Assembly (NCBI GenBank): GCA_021234155.1
Contig: JAJEKV010000056.1
Location: 3,269,330-3,333,329 of the forward strand
Length of the DNA: 64,000 nucleotides
From: Isoetes taiwanensis
Taxonomy: Eukaryota > Streptophyta > Lycopodiopsida > Isoetales > Isoetaceae
Reading direction: 5' to 3'
Shown: in pieces, positions 11,410 to 23,230 of the stretch
Layout: each line of letters begins with the position of its first letter
How positions within the stretch are numbered: position 1 is the stretch's first letter
The notes under the pieces: generated by a model
Databases searched by the model: none
What the model was told of the DNA's origin: nothing
The model's input: only the letters and a program-made list of their open reading frames with translations
Position numbers and translations under genes: made by a program

Positions 11410-12469
11410 AAAAATGACACCATTGAGCAAGGAGCAATTTCTTTGTGTGAAGGGGATTTTGTCGTAAGTGATTTGCGGGGTACAATTTGACAAGGGGAGC
11501 ATAGTTTTATGCCCAAGAGAAGTAGGAATGGGACTGGTGAGTCAATCTTTGGGCTCAAAATTGCATCAAGATTTGGGAGCAGATCTGGGGTCTAATTCTG
11601 AGATCCAGGAGGTTCTAATTCCATTTACTGATTTAGAAGATAATCCAATTTCGTTTTTCAAATTGAAGGGAGATTCCATTTCGTTTTTTCAATTTCAAGA
11701 ACCTCAAGAAGAGGCAGAGATAGCTGTATTACCACCCATGGTATGGGGTTTTCAGACAATGGGGATTCCAAAGTTTGATGATATGATAGATCGGGATCCT
11801 TTGAAGCATATTGTGAAGTGAGAGGTATTGCCAGCAATGTAAGTTATCGGCTGGTGATTATTTGCTTTGGTTTCATAGTTCTTTGCAAGATTCAGTAGAG
11901 GAATGGGCACAAACCTAGCCAGATACTATGACATATTAGAAATTAAAGGAAGCATTCATTGCTAATTATCAAGAAGTCCATGGTAAGGATAAGACTATGG
12001 AAAGGTGGACCAATTTCACACAAAAGGAAGATGAATCAATTAGAGAGTATAATCAGAGGTATATTGCGGTTCTCAAAGCCGTGGTTCATTGGAAGATTGC
12101 AAGAGTGATGAAATGGATATCCAATGGTATGTGAAGGGGCTGAAACGAGCTATTGCTCATAAGGTGAAGGCTAAACAGCCTACGCCATTGCTAGAGGCAC
12201 AAAAGTATGCTCTCAAGGCTGAAGATAAGTTGGGATACATTCATGAAGTTGCTGCTCCAGAGCATAAAACAGAGGATAATGCAGCCAAGATTTCTAAGCT
12301 TACAGTTGGTGAGAAGCCAAGGGAGGTTCAGTTTATTACTCGTGAGTATTGTGGGTCTATTGGACATTCTGATACTACATGTAGATTGCTGAAATTCTGC
12401 TCAATATGCCAAATAAAGGGCCGTAATGATCAAGAATATAGGGAGAAGAGATTTTTTGAGAGGGCCAAT
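11410..12469 (+). pseudogene. Element II gag, 5' part
   Basis: An open region at 11468-11821 is followed, after frame changes, by a typical retrotransposon gag core (YQEVHGKDKTMERWTNFTQ, then EYNQRYIAVLKAVV) and a 12089-12469 stretch with MDIQWYVKGLKRAIAHKV. A cysteine cluster, EYCGSIGHSDTTC, resembles a zinc knuckle with altered spacing. The ORF is cut at 12469 by element III. The sequence after the insert (22404) continues in frame. The gene has several stops and is not functional. Confidence 0.75.
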
Positions 12470-13672
12470 TGTTAACCCTCCAGTCTCTCACCCTGGAGTA
12501 ACAGCTTTGCACAAGAAACAATACAGCCAGGCAAGTTTATCTTACCGTTAATGGGCTGCCCAGGAAGTCTGTCCAGTTAATAGTTCCCTTCACGTCTCCT
12601 TGCTCATCCATATCCATGTCTGCATCACAGAACATGCATCACAATGATTATTTTCATTACTAGATATACAAGAGGTTCTGATAATGCCTTTCCAGATGTG
12701 CAACATAACCACCAGATAAGAACCTCTCATAACCAGAATAACCAGAAGAATTCATTGAAGTTCCTTTTCTCATAACCAGAATAACCAGAAGAATTCATTG
12801 AAGTTCCTTTCCAAATACATAACTAGAATCATAACAACCAGGTTTACATAACCACAATCTTGCTGCTCTGTGAATAACCAGGTTTTCATAACCATCGAAA
12901 CTCCATTTTCATTCTCTTTTCTGAAGATAGAAGTAAATTCAAGAAACGACAAAAAGCAGCAGAGTTTACGGTTTACCTGATTGCTGGGTCTGGAGATCTC
13001 TGAAGAAGGCGGTAGCCACGAAGTCGAGTGGATGGGCGGTCGGCAGGGGAGGCTGCCGGATTTGGGTCGGAGGTCGCAGCAGTTTCGCCCTAAACGCCTG
13101 TTCGTTGCCTTCTGTTTTACTTTGTTATGTTTAATTCACAAACGAGCATTGCATTTTTTTAAGTACATGTTATTAACATCGCATGCCACACATCAAATAA
13201 AATGCAAAGCCAAGGAGAAACGTAGCAATCTTTCTATTCCAAACTTTCTCTAACTTCATACAACGTTTCTCTCTCTTTTTATAACTTAAAACAATTAATG
13301 TATGCCGTCCAACATGGCAATCCTAACTTGGAGTAATCTCCAACATCTATTTTTTGTGTTTTCTAACATTTAATCCTAACCGTAATCTAGTGCCTTTTGG
13401 CCACATGTCCAAAGCACATTTATTTGAATATTTACTAAGCTAACTTGTTATTGTTTTAAAAAATATTTTAAAGTTACATGAACTTGTTGCACCATGGACA
13501 ACCCCATGGCCTTTATTGTTTCTTCGGTCGCTTCTCGCTTGATCCGCTTGCCCGGTCCCAACTATCGTCTTCTTGTAACTTTCTCACAGCTTCCAGTACT
13601 CCGCTTCGGTCCTTACTATCAACGACCACCTCTTCGGTCTTTTGTTGACGTCGCCGGTCCTGGTCATATACA
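12470..13672 (-). repeat. Element III 3' LTR
   Basis: 1203 bp, aligned with 21185-22398. Both copies contain a tandem duplication of a 43-bp segment around CATAACCAGAATAACCAG (about 12736-12810 here). This copy lacks 13 bp (AATGGCAGTCGAC) present in the other. Confidence 0.92.
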
Positions 13673-13730
13673 TTATCCCCCTTTTTAGTGAAGACCTTGG
13701 GATCTTCACTCACCTTATCCCCCTTTTTGG
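13673..13730 (-). other. Element III duplicated polypurine tract with small hairpin
   Basis: On the minus strand AAAAAGGGGGATAA occurs twice, once directly before the 3' LTR and again 42 bp upstream. Between them AGTGAAGA and TCTTCACT form an inverted repeat. Confidence 0.65.
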
Positions 13731-13874
13731 GGTTTTGCTTAGGGTCTTCTTGCTTAACCTGATGGTTGTAACATAAGTGAGTGTTCCGATATCTCTTATG
13801 GAAATAATAAGCGTCCCTTCTTCTAGCTCCTGTTAAAGCCTGTTCTTCAATAGAGAAGCTCTTACTTGCATCGA

Positions 13875-15725
13875 TCAAAAACCCCTTTGTACACATTTGT
13901 TCAAATAATTGAATGCAAACCGAGGGTAAATGATTGACCTTGATAAAAGAGCCACGTCCATCATGGTTTCCTTGCAAGACTTATTTGGATTTATATTTAT
14001 CAAGTGCTCTTTAGCTCCTGGATAAGGGGCTATAATGATTTCCAACAACTTGCAATACTGTGCTTGTTCATAGATGAGCGAATCCGGGCTCTCAACTGCT
14101 CTGTTAATAAACTTTTTGAGGTTTTTGATAGTATCTTCTGCTTTATACCAGACTTCACTAGGAATGATAGCCCAATTTCCACCTTGATGTTTTAACATTC
14201 TTCTTTGGAAAGAAGGATCAAACTCTGGATTATTACGTAAAGATGCTGAAGCCTCATGAAAGCATGCACTTACTTCTGGATCCGTGAGTAACTTCAGTCT
14301 CCATTCCGAGGATGTTGCCCCTCTAAACACTGGTAATCCAAGAAAACTCATGTATTCCAATCTTATAGTTTTCTTACTTTGAGCCAACTCCTCTTGCATA
14401 ATAATCTTCTCTTGCTCCGCTTGCTGCAATGATTTGACTAGTTGTTTAGCTTTTTCCTTGAACCTGGCCTTCTGCAAAACAAAACTGTGAAGAACTTTTG
14501 TCGCTTTTTCATGATCTTCTTCCAAAATTTTGTGCGTAAGTTGCAAGGCAAAGTAAGCATCGTCTTTTTGAGAGATAATCCCCTCCATGGCTTTCAAATT
14601 TTCTGTGAGCCTCTGATTTTGTTGTTCGATATAAATTGCTTCATGATCTTTGTCGAACAAATATTCCGTGGCAATTTTCCGTTGGGCTTCCAAGTATGCT
14701 GTCATCTTTTCAGAAACGAAATCTTCCTTGACATTATCCACCGGTTGTATGAGTAGCACTTCTTCAACAGGTTTTTCTTCCAAAGGCGGCAACTCTTCAA
14801 GAATAAGGGTATCATCCTTGGGCGTCACCTGTTCAAGTACATATCCGAGTATGTGCTTCAATTGCCATTTACATGTTACACGTGAGAACTTATTTTGACA
14901 GTTATTATTCAAGCAATATACTAATTGAGAATAAACTGCTTGTGCCCATGGAACGTCACAACCTGTCATGCCCCTATACAAATAAGAGAACCATTTTCTG
15001 CTATAAGGATAAACTGTTAAAGACGTCAACTTGTTGTTCAGTGCCATAAATATTTCATTGTATGGTTCCTTGGCATATTGTATATGGTAAAGGTTTTCAA
15101 CTATCTGAAGATCAAATATATGTTCAGGTATAAATAGAGGAACTAGTTCCACCTCTGCATTTGGTATTCTGAGAGCTTTTGTTATCATTTCCAAAGTGAT
15201 TTGGAATGAACCAGTTGCGTGAGTGAAACCATTGTGTGTCTCTATGTTATAATTTTTCAAAAACTCCTCAACCAAAGCATCATTAACTTTTGGTTGGGGT
15301 AAAAGAACAAAAGATAACAATTTCATCTGTTTCAAGTAACCTTTAGCTCTTTGACTCAAGGGAATGGTTGGTTGAATGCATTTTTTCCTAATTTGAACAA
15401 TTTTGGTGTTTTGTCTCTTCCATGTACGTTCTTGCACATAGTATCGAGCTTTATTTTGCTCACTCATCAATTTCTCGTAAAATTTTCTATGTTTTTGAGA
15501 GTTGACATTCCCTTGCGTGAAGCATAAAACCATTCTATTCGGGGGCCAGAAACCAATTCGATACATGATCTGCATGAATTTGTCATTAGGTATACACCAA
15601 CTTGCTTTTCTCCATAAATCTAGATTGTTCCCATTTGGAGAAGGTGTATATATTAACTGAAGAGTACCATCTTGCTTTATGTATATTTTGTATTTTTCTA
15701 ATGTTGAATTTGTTTGCATATCCAT
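13875..15725 (-). CDS. Element III extra ORF after integrase, 616 codons, unrecognised
   Basis: An uninterrupted ORF lies between integrase and the 3' LTR, in the same direction as pol, overlapping the integrase ORF end by about 140 bp. Visible parts: an N-terminal segment with YTPSPNGNNLDLWRKASWC, a basic stretch near residue 120, a globular region at about residues 150-290 (TGSFQITLEMITKALRIP; YSRKWFSYLYRGMTG; CDVPWAQAVYSQLVYCLNN), a long charged coiled-coil-like region (about 325-460), and a C-terminal globular part. No signal peptide or membrane segment stands out, so it does not look like an env gene. The central region weakly recalls helical domains of plant transposon-associated proteins, but I do not assign it. 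Its intact frame beside broken pol frames suggests recent function. Confidence 0.8.
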   Translation of the reverse strand: MDMQTNSTLEKYKIYIKQDGTLQLIYTPSPNGNNLDLWRKASWCIPNDKFMQIMYRIGFWPPNRMVLCFTQGNVNSQKHRKFYEKLMSEQNKARYYVQERTWKRQNTKIVQIRKKCIQPTIPLSQRAKGYLKQMKLLSFVLLPQPKVNDALVEEFLKNYNIETHNGFTHATGSFQITLEMITKALRIPNAEVELVPLFIPEHIFDLQIVENLYHIQYAKEPYNEIFMALNNKLTSLTVYPYSRKWFSYLYRGMTGCDVPWAQAVYSQLVYCLNNNCQNKFSRVTCKWQLKHILGYVLEQVTPKDDTLILEELPPLEEKPVEEVLLIQPVDNVKEDFVSEKMTAYLEAQRKIATEYLFDKDHEAIYIEQQNQRLTENLKAMEGIISQKDDAYFALQLTHKILEEDHEKATKVLHSFVLQKARFKEKAKQLVKSLQQAEQEKIIMQEELAQSKKTIRLEYMSFLGLPVFRGATSSEWRLKLLTDPEVSACFHEASASLRNNPEFDPSFQRRMLKHQGGNWAIIPSEVWYKAEDTIKNLKKFINRAVESPDSLIYEQAQYCKLLEIIIAPYPGAKEHLININPNKSCKETMMDVALLSRSIIYPRFAFNYLNKCVQRGF

Positions 15726-15799
15726 CTAGCTTCCATAAGGAAATCGTCCAGTAATGCTTATACGAGTAATTATCCTTAGATCGTCGTATTCGCCAAACC

Positions 15800-16962
15800 A
15801 TGTTTATACCAATTACAGGTCTTTCATGGTATATTTTCAAACGTGATCCATTTACTAAAGTAGGTAACAAATTGTCACTCATATCTTTTAGTTGTACCGA
15901 CCCATTTGGAAACACTTCTTGGATCACATATGGCCCAAGCCACCTTATCTTGAGCTTTCCTGGATGTTTAAGATATCTTGAATCATAAAGCAAAACTTTG
16001 ATTCCCTCATGAAATTTTTTCTTTCTTTGACGTTGGTCAAACCAAGCTTTCCTTCTTCTTTTAACCACTTGTTGTCTCCAAAGTGCTTGTTGTCGCTTTT
16101 CTCCTAAAGCTTCCAGTTTAAATAATCTTTCTTGTAAGGATTCTATATTTCCCAGCCGGTGTTGTATAGCTATCCTCAAAGTAGGTACTATGAACTCAAA
16201 AGGCAACACGGCCTCAACTCCGTACGTTAAAGCGAACGGAGTGTGACCAGTGGCTACTTTATATGTTGTTCGATAGGCCCACAGTACGGCTGGTAATTTG
16301 TCCTCCCAATCCTTTCTATTAGAATCACAAATCTTTGTAAGTATATTCACAAGAATCTTATTGGAGGATTCAGCTTGTCCATTTGCACGAGGATAATAAG
16401 GGGTTGATTTTCGATGTCGTATAAGAAAATCTCTCATCAAATGTTCAACCACCTTGTTTATAAAATGGCCACCTCGATCACTTATCAACTCCAAAGGACA
16501 CCCAAACCTAGTGATGATTTGTTGGTACATGACTTTAGCCACACTCAAGGCTTCATTATCCCGGAGTGCTCTGGCCTCCACCCACTTGGTATGGTAATCA
16601 GTAATCACCAAAATGTATCTAGCCTGAGTTCGAGAAGCAGGTGGTGTTATAGGTCCTACAAAGTCCATACCCCATTTTTCAAAGGGGCCTAAAGGAAGTA
16701 CAGGAGTCTGAGGCATAAAGTCTCGTTGGCCAGGCTTGCCAACTCTTTGACAAACATCACAGCTTTTAACATAGGTATATACATTCTTAAATAACGTTGG
16801 CCACCAATACCCTGCTTGTAAGATCTTCTTGGAAGTTAAATCAGACGAGAAGTGTCCACCACAAACTCCTTCATGGGCCTCTTCCAAGATAGTATTGATC
16901 TCATGAGGCAACACACATCTCCTCAATATTAGGTCTTTTCCTTTTCTATACAGATTGTCCAA
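15800..16962 (-). CDS. Element III integrase
   Basis: The ORF contains the zinc-binding HEGVCGGH ... CDVCQ module, then the DDE core: GMDFVGPITPP (first Asp), LISDRGGHF (second Asp) and ANGQAESSNK (Glu), with WAYRTTYKVATGHTPFALTY typical of Ty3 integrases. The C-terminal RWLGPYVIQEVFPNGSVQL is the GPY/F-like module; no chromodomain follows. The enzyme inserts the cDNA into host DNA. All catalytic residues are present. A stop at 16963 separates it from RNase H. The open frame runs on to 15586, overlapping the extra ORF. Confidence 0.92.
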
Positions 16963-17060
16963 ATATTAACTTGTAGGAGCTGCCTTCTTAATAAAGTCTC
17001 TTTCTCCCACAGATCCAAATCCTTTGGTAATTTACCGGATGTCAAATACTCAAAGAATCC

Positions 17061-17400
17061 CTACATACCATGGAGGTATAGCAACGACCCTATACACATT
17101 TGCATCAGAATGTCGCCATTAATTCCCGTGAGGGCTTCTCCATTGGTAAGTCTAGACAAATGATCTGGCACACTATGTGCTTTCCCAGGTCTCAACACTA
17201 TCTTAAAGTTGAACTCTTGAAGAATTAATAACCATCTGGTAATTCTTCCGGTCACGCATGGTTTATTGATCAAATATAACAGAGCTTGATGATCCACATA
17301 AAATAGAAAATAATTTCCCAAGAGATAATGCCTGAACTTTTGGACAGCATAAACCATGGCCAAAGCTTCTCGTTCAGTTGTGGTATATACGCTTCAAGAG
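17061..17400 (-). pseudogene. Element III RNase H, separated by a frameshift
   Basis: MVYAVQKFRHYLLGNYFLFY and VDHQALLYLINKP are the RNase H core of Ty3 elements. PGKAHSVPDHLSRL is its usual end. It continues the RT ORF after a one-base shift near 17370. It would degrade RNA in the RNA/DNA hybrid. Confidence 0.88.
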
Positions 17401-18454
17401 AGTTCAACTGCTTGCTAGCATAGTGTATGGGTTGATCTATAGATCCTTGTTGTTGTTGTGCGAGTACTGCACCTACTGCTACTTTCGAGGCGTCAGTGTG
17501 CACATGAAATTCCTTGTTCCACATTGGAGTTACCAGAATTGGTGATGAGACTAGAAACTGTTTAAGTTTCTCAAATGCTATATCACAATCCTCATTCCAT
17601 TTGAATTCCTTGTTTCCAGTAAGTTTGTTCAAAGGGGCTGCTATCTCAGCAGTTTGGTTAACAAATTTACGATAATAGTTAACTTTCCCTAAGAAACTTC
17701 TTAGTTGAGTGACATTCTTTGGTGGTGGCATATTTATTATTACACTGACTTTCTCAGGATCCGTCAATATTCCTTTCTCACAAACAATATGACCAAGCAG
17801 TATACCATGTGTAACCAAGAATGTACACTTTTCAGGATTTAATGATACTCCATATTGTCGGCACCGCAAGAAAGATTTTCTAAGTTTTTCCACATGACTG
17901 TTCCATTCACTGAACACTGAGAAATCATCTAAAAAGATTTCCATGAAGTCCCCAATATATTCCTTAAATATCTGGAGCATAACTCTCTGAAAACAGGAGG
18001 GAGCATTGCTTAACCCAAAAGGCATGACCTTATATGCAAACGTTCCAAATTGTGTTATGAACGTAGTTTTGTGCCGATCACTTGGATGTATTTGCACTTG
18101 GTTGTAGCCTGAGAAACCATCCATGAAGGAATAGCACTCATGGCCAGCTACATTTTCTAACACCTGATCAGTAAAGGGTAACGGGAAATGATCTTTTTCT
18201 GTTACAGCATTTAATTTTCGGAAATCGACACAAACTCTAAGCTTGCCATTTTTCTTTTTTACAATCACAATAGGAGACACCCATTCACTTATTTCCACTT
18301 CATAGATGAATCCAACTTGTAGAAGCTTCTTAATTTCTTCCTTAACACTTTCTGCATAGTTAGGGTTTAACCTATATGCCCGCTGGTATATAAGTGTTGC
18401 GTTAGGAATAAGGGGTATTTTCATTTGCACCACGTCAGGATGGATTCCTCGCAA
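17370..18454 (-). CDS. Element III reverse transcriptase
   Basis: The complete set of Ty3 RT blocks is visible: ISEWVSPIVIVKKKNGKLRV, CVDFRKLNAVTEKDHFPLPF, YSFMDGFSGYNQVQIHPSD, KVMPFGLSNAPSCFQRVM, the catalytic IFLDDFSVF (xxDD box) and LRSFLGKVNYYRKFV. The start of the RNase H domain (FHVHTDASKVAVGAVLAQ) follows before the frameshift. The style (CVDFRKLNAVT, FLDDFSVF) is that of the Tat/Athila branch. The enzyme copies element RNA into DNA. Confidence 0.93.
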
Positions 18455-18490
18455 GTCCTTATAATTCCAAGCAAATATATCAATAAACTC

Positions 18491-19200
18491 TCATAGTAAG
18501 TCAGTGGCTTGTTGTAAAAGAACAGGTGGAAGGTGAGCTCCAATTTTGATTAATTTGGGCTCTTTTTCTGTTCCTAAGTTTAGCTCTGTTAGCTCTGGGA
18601 GTCCTATAGATGGAACAAGTTTTCCATCTTCCAACTTGTGAGCTTTTGTTGGTTCCAAAGTAATTTCTTTTTCCACTGCCTCCACGAAATGTTGAGGGTA
18701 CTCTTTTGTTTCTTCCACCATAAAGCATAATTCATCCGATTCACCATCGATATTAATGCCATAGAAATCATCTTCGTCGACAATTTTGTCCATGTCACCT
18801 TCCTCAATGTCCTCATCTTCTTCATCGGAGAACAATGTTTCTTCTTGCAGAATGGTTGTACTTCCAGTCCGTAAATTGATCGTAGCCTCTTTCCCTTGTT
18901 TTGTTAGAGTCAGAGTATTGCTTGACCAATCATGGACTGCTTTGGAGGCCCTAAGCCAGGGTCTACCGAGCAACAGTTGATAATCCATTGCTCTAGGATC
19001 TGTCTCTAAGACTATGAAATCCTGTTCAAACTCCAAATCCCCAATAGAGAAACTAATGTTTTTAAGCATACCTACAGGCTTCACTTTTCGATGATCTGCC
19101 ATTTTCACATCGAATGGTACTTTTTGTAAGTCATGCAATTTAAGTTTTTTCCTAAAAACATTAGTCATGATGTTTACTCCTGCGCCTCTACTGGATTGAG
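18491..19200 (-). pseudogene. Element III protease region
   Basis: LLLGRPWLRASKAVHDWSSN and the preceding DFIVLETDPRAMDYQLLLG are the flap and C-terminal part of Tat/Athila-type aspartic proteases. The N-terminal side reads SSRGAGVNIMTNVFRKKL, where a DSG-type active site is expected, so the catalytic Asp appears lost or displaced by a frame change at the gag/protease junction (about 19190). Downstream there is an acidic linker (EDEDIEEGDMDKIVDEDD). Confidence 0.75.
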
Positions 19201-20824
19201 CTTTTCAGTTGGTTCAGTTGTCCAAGTAGCAATTGTACTTCTGTTTTTACTGTATCCACTTGGTAGTCCCAGTTGAGGAAAATATTTACCCAATGCGGAC
19301 AATGGAACTGGAACAGTCATGTTCCCAATTTCCCTCTTAAACTTTCCCCATTTACAATTCTCATCTATTTCCACATTTCCAAATTCCTTACACTCAGGCC
19401 ACATACTCAGAATGAGATTCAATGGCGTGGGAATTACCAACTGAGACACCTTATCCTTAAGGGTCTGCAGGTCATGTGCTTGATTTTCACTCAAGTCATT
19501 GTTTTCTCCCTTAGAGCATTCATCTTCCAGCTGCTCTCTAACATTTGCAAAAATTAAATTAAGCTCCTCATCTATGTTGGGATATTGGTTTTTCTTTGTT
19601 TGCGGTACATTATTTTGAGTACTAGGGATTTCAATCCCTTGCTCTTTGGCTTTTTGCCGAGTCACAGCCTGAACAAGAACAGAATAGTCCACTCCTACCA
19701 TCCTGGCATCACGGGTTTTAGTTTCTTCACTAGTGGATGCTTTACCATTTTTATGGTCTTTCCTTGGCTGCATACATTCCCGCGAGAAGTGGCCCTTCTC
19801 ACCACCAGTTCCAACAGAATTATCCCGCAGAATCTTTTTTATCTTTTCCTTGAGGAGTAACAAAAAAAGGTTTGAGTCAAGCTTTTCCTTTTCTTTGTTT
19901 TTCCCATTGAATCGACACGCATCAGTATCATGATTGCTCATTTTACATATGTGACAAAACTTAGTGTCCAACTTAGTTCTGCATTCATTAGCGTAATGGC
20001 CTGATCTACTACAACGTGTACACCAAATGTAACTACGTTTAGTTTCTCCTTGAGCAATCTTTTTCAGATTCTCTTCCATAGCATTCAGTTTACTTTGAAT
20101 GTTTTGCACTTCCTTATCATCAGTTTTTGTTTTCTCAAGTTTGATCATTTTCTCAGAACCCAACACTCCATGTATTACTACAGCTCTTTCCATGGCTTGA
20201 TCTAATGTTTTTGGAGCCTTTAGAATTAATTGTTGCTTAACTCTAGTTGGAAATCCATCTACATACCAAGAAACTATGTCAAGTTCATGTGGCTTTGGGT
20301 CCAGTTCACTGGCTAGCTGGCTTACCCGTAGAGCAAACTTCCGAGGATCCTCCTCGTTTTTAATCTTAATATTCTTGAGCTCATCCTTGAGCTCACGATA
20401 AGTAGGTGTAGTCTGATATACCTTAAGAAACCTCGTCTTAAGCTCATCCCAACTACTAATACTACTCATGTTCTTATACATCCAGTCTGCGGGTTTTCCT
20501 TCCAACGTAGCAGGGAACAAAGTAATACGGACAACATCATCAGTTTGATTATTGAGAGAACTTATTCCTTCAAACTGATAGACATGGGTTATTGCTTGAG
20601 TTTCAGAGGATTTTCCAGCTCCAAATTTTGGATATGGAATATGATTTTTTGAAGAAGTAGCCATATTACCAAACAAAGGTTTGATATCAGGTAATATCTC
20701 AGACTGTCTTGCAGCCTCAATCTTTTGTTTCTCTCTTTAATTCACGCCTTTCTGTTCTTTCTAACTCTTGTTTTAATCTCCTTTCAAGCCTTTTCTCTTT
20801 TTCCTCGGCAAGGCTCTTGTACAT
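19174..20824 (-). CDS. Element III gag polyprotein with zinc knuckles
   Basis: The main ORF (20676-19174) has a gag core (VVRITLFPATLEGKPADWM, SWDELKTRFLKVY, PRKFALRVSQLASE) and two good CX2CX4HX4C knuckles, CTRCSRSGHYANEC and CHICKMSNHDTDAC. A third, GEKGHFSREC, has lost its first cysteines. Upstream, an ATG at 20824 opens a basic coiled-coil (AEEKEKRLERRLKQELERT) that joins the main ORF through one frameshift near 20740, so the original start is likely 20824. Gag packages the element RNA. Confidence 0.85.
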
Positions 20825-21184
20825 CAAGCACTTGCGTTTAACATAATGCAGACACTATGCATTATCACAGATTTCGGGCAAGAAGGATTATCAAAACTGG
20901 CCATGTCATGTTCTTAACATTTGCATTTTCCATTTGCTAGACCCGAACAACAATTAACTTTGCATTTCCCATTGGCTGGATTGAACGATGACCATTTCCG
21001 TTACAACAACAAAAAGAAAAATTTATCTCAAAGTAAGCTTTGGATTGAAACAAAGAATTTCCTTTACAATTTAATCTTTGCATTGTCCATTGGACGAAAA
21101 TTTTCTTGATAACAGCAAAGGAAAACAAAATTTCATCTCAAAGGAAACTAGCAATCAAACAAACTGGTCCCTAAGCGGAACCAA
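20825..21184 (-). other. Element III leader and primer-binding site
   Basis: On the minus strand TTGGTTCCGCTTAGGGACC directly follows the 5' LTR. TGGTTCCG is what a Glu-type tRNA 3' end would pair with (inference). The rest of the leader is AT-rich and repeats a CATTTTCCATTTGC/CATTTCCCATTGG-like motif several times between 20920 and 21090. Confidence 0.6.
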
Positions 21185-22398
21185 TGTTAACCCTCCATCT
21201 CTCACCACGAGTAACAAATTTGCACAAGAAACAATACAAACGAGCAAGTTTATCTTACCGTTAATGGGCTGCCCAGAAGTCTGTCCAGGTTAATAGTTCC
21301 CTTCCGTCTCCTTGCTCATCCATATCCATGTGCGCATCCGCGTAACATGCATCACAATGATTATTTTCATTACTAGATATACAAGAGGTTCTGATAATGC
21401 CTTTCCAAATGTGCAACATAACCACCAGATAAGAACCTCTCATAACCAGAATAACCAGAAGAATTCATTGAAGTTCCTTTTCTCATAACCAGAATAACCA
21501 GAAGAATTCATTGAAGTTCCTTTCCAAATACATAACTAGAATCATAACAACCAGGTTTACATAACCACAATCTTGCTGCTCTGTGAATAACCAGGTTTTC
21601 ATAACCATCGAAACTCCATTTTCATTCTCTTTTCTGAAGATAGAAGTAAATTCAAGAAACGACAAAAAGCAGCAGAGTTTACGGTTTACCTGATTGCTGG
21701 GTCTGGAGATCTCTGAAGAAGGCGGAATGGCAGTCGACTAGCCACGAAGTCGAGTGGATGGGCGGTCGGCAGGGGAGGCTGCCGGATTTGGGTCAGAGGT
21801 CGCAGCAGTTTTGCCCTAAACGCCTGTTCGTTGCCTTCTGTTTTACTTTGTTGTGTTTAATTCACAAACGAGCATTGCATTTTTTTAAGTACATGTTATT
21901 AACATCGCATGCCACACATCAAATAAAATGCAAAGCCAAGGAGAAACGTAGCAATCTTTCTATTCCAAACTTTCTCTAACTTCATACAACGTTTCTCTCT
22001 CTTTTTATAACTTAAAACAATTAATCTATGCCGTCCAACATGGCAATCCTAACTTGGAGTAATCTCCAACATCTATTTTTTATGTTTTCTAACATTTAAT
22101 CCTAACCGTAATCTAGTGCCTTTTGGCCACATGTCCAAAGCGCATTTATTTGAATATTTACTAAGCTAACTTGTTATTGTTTTAAAACATATTTTAAAGT
22201 TACATGAACTTGTTGCACCATGGACAACCCCATGGCCTTTATTGTTTCTTCGGTCGCTTCTCGCTTGATCCGCTTGCCCGGTCCCAACTATCGTCTTCTT
22301 GTAACTTTCTCACAGCTTCCAGTACTCCGCTTCGGTCCTTACTATCAACGACCACCTCTTCGGTCTTTTGTTGACGTCGCCGGTCCTGGTCATATACA
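21185..22398 (-). repeat. Element III 5' LTR
   Basis: 1214 bp, near-identical to 12470-13672. Followed on the plus strand by the CCAAT target duplication and then by element II gag. Confidence 0.92.
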
Positions 22399-22403
22399 CC
22401 AAT

Positions 22404-22970
22404 CCGGTATTCGCTGTTATGCAACAAGCACCACCTATTCCTATTCAACCAATGCAAGCAGCACCTATCATACCACAAGTTCCAATGATGCCACAAGCTC
22501 CAATGGGTTCTACACAAGTGGTGCAGCCAAAACAAGGATGATATCCAAGTAAGGCTTTGTATTGCAAGTTATGTGATAAATTCAAGCATGATGAGAGTAC
22601 TTGTTGGAAAATCCATGGGAAACCAGAATGGGCAACCAACAAGTATCCACCAAGGCAGCAAGTGTTTGAATCAATACCTCTTCCTAATAATCATGTTCGC
22701 ATTCAAGATGCAAAGTACATTGATAATCCTCAAGTTAAGGCTCTTATTGAGGAGCTTAAGAAGCAAGAGAAGGCAAAATCAATAGTGAATTGTGGATTTG
22801 TTGAGTTGGACAATGACCCATTTCAGCAAGAAGAAGAGATTGGAGAAGCAAGCGGTTACAAGATCACAAACGGTGGTTCAAGAAACAAGAGTAGTGCCAC
22901 TAGCAGAGAAGACTAAGACCTCTTTTCCAAAGGGCTTTGAAGGGACAAGCTTTGAAGGTGTCAGCACCTA
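22404..22970 (+). pseudogene. Element II gag, 3' part with zinc knuckle
   Basis: It continues the frame of 12469 across the insertion: a Pro/Met/Gln-rich linker (PIPIQPMQAAPIIPQ), then LYCKLCDKFKHDESTCWKIH, a CX2C...H...C knuckle variant, and a charged tail. Stops near 22540 and 22914 break it. Confidence 0.7.
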
Positions 22971-23230
22971 AGAAGGTGCAATTCAATGTGCTGCCCACAG
23001 AACAGTTTCAATCTATAGAAGAAAATCAGCCCATAGTGATGCCTCCTATGATGGATGAGGAAATTCAAAATGAAGATGATATGATCAGCCAAGTTATGGC
23101 CACTAAAATCACACTTACTCTTGAGCAATTGATGCATTATTCTCCCAATTTGTTGCAAGAGTTAGGATGAAGAACAAAATCAGAAATTTCAGTCCAACAA
23201 ATCATATCAAATGATGCCGACAAGAGGAGA

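Larger units (their letters stand above)
12470..22398 (-). mobile_element. LTR element III: Tat-like Ty3 element, nearly complete, with an extra 3' ORF
   Basis: LTRs lie at 12470-13672 and 21185-22398 (plus-strand ends TGTTAACCC and GTCATATACA), with the perfect five-base duplication CCAAT at 12465-12469 and 22399-22403. Read on the minus strand: gag, protease, RT, RNase H, integrase, then a 616-codon extra ORF, two polypurine tracts and the 3' LTR. The LTRs are almost identical, so it is the youngest insertion of the nest. It has a few frameshifts. Confidence 0.93.

Noticed and set aside
13494-13688. Plus-strand ORF MDNPMAFIVSS repeated at 22220
   Set aside because: It lies in both LTR copies of element III and opposite to its transcription; an LTR artefact, not a gene pair.
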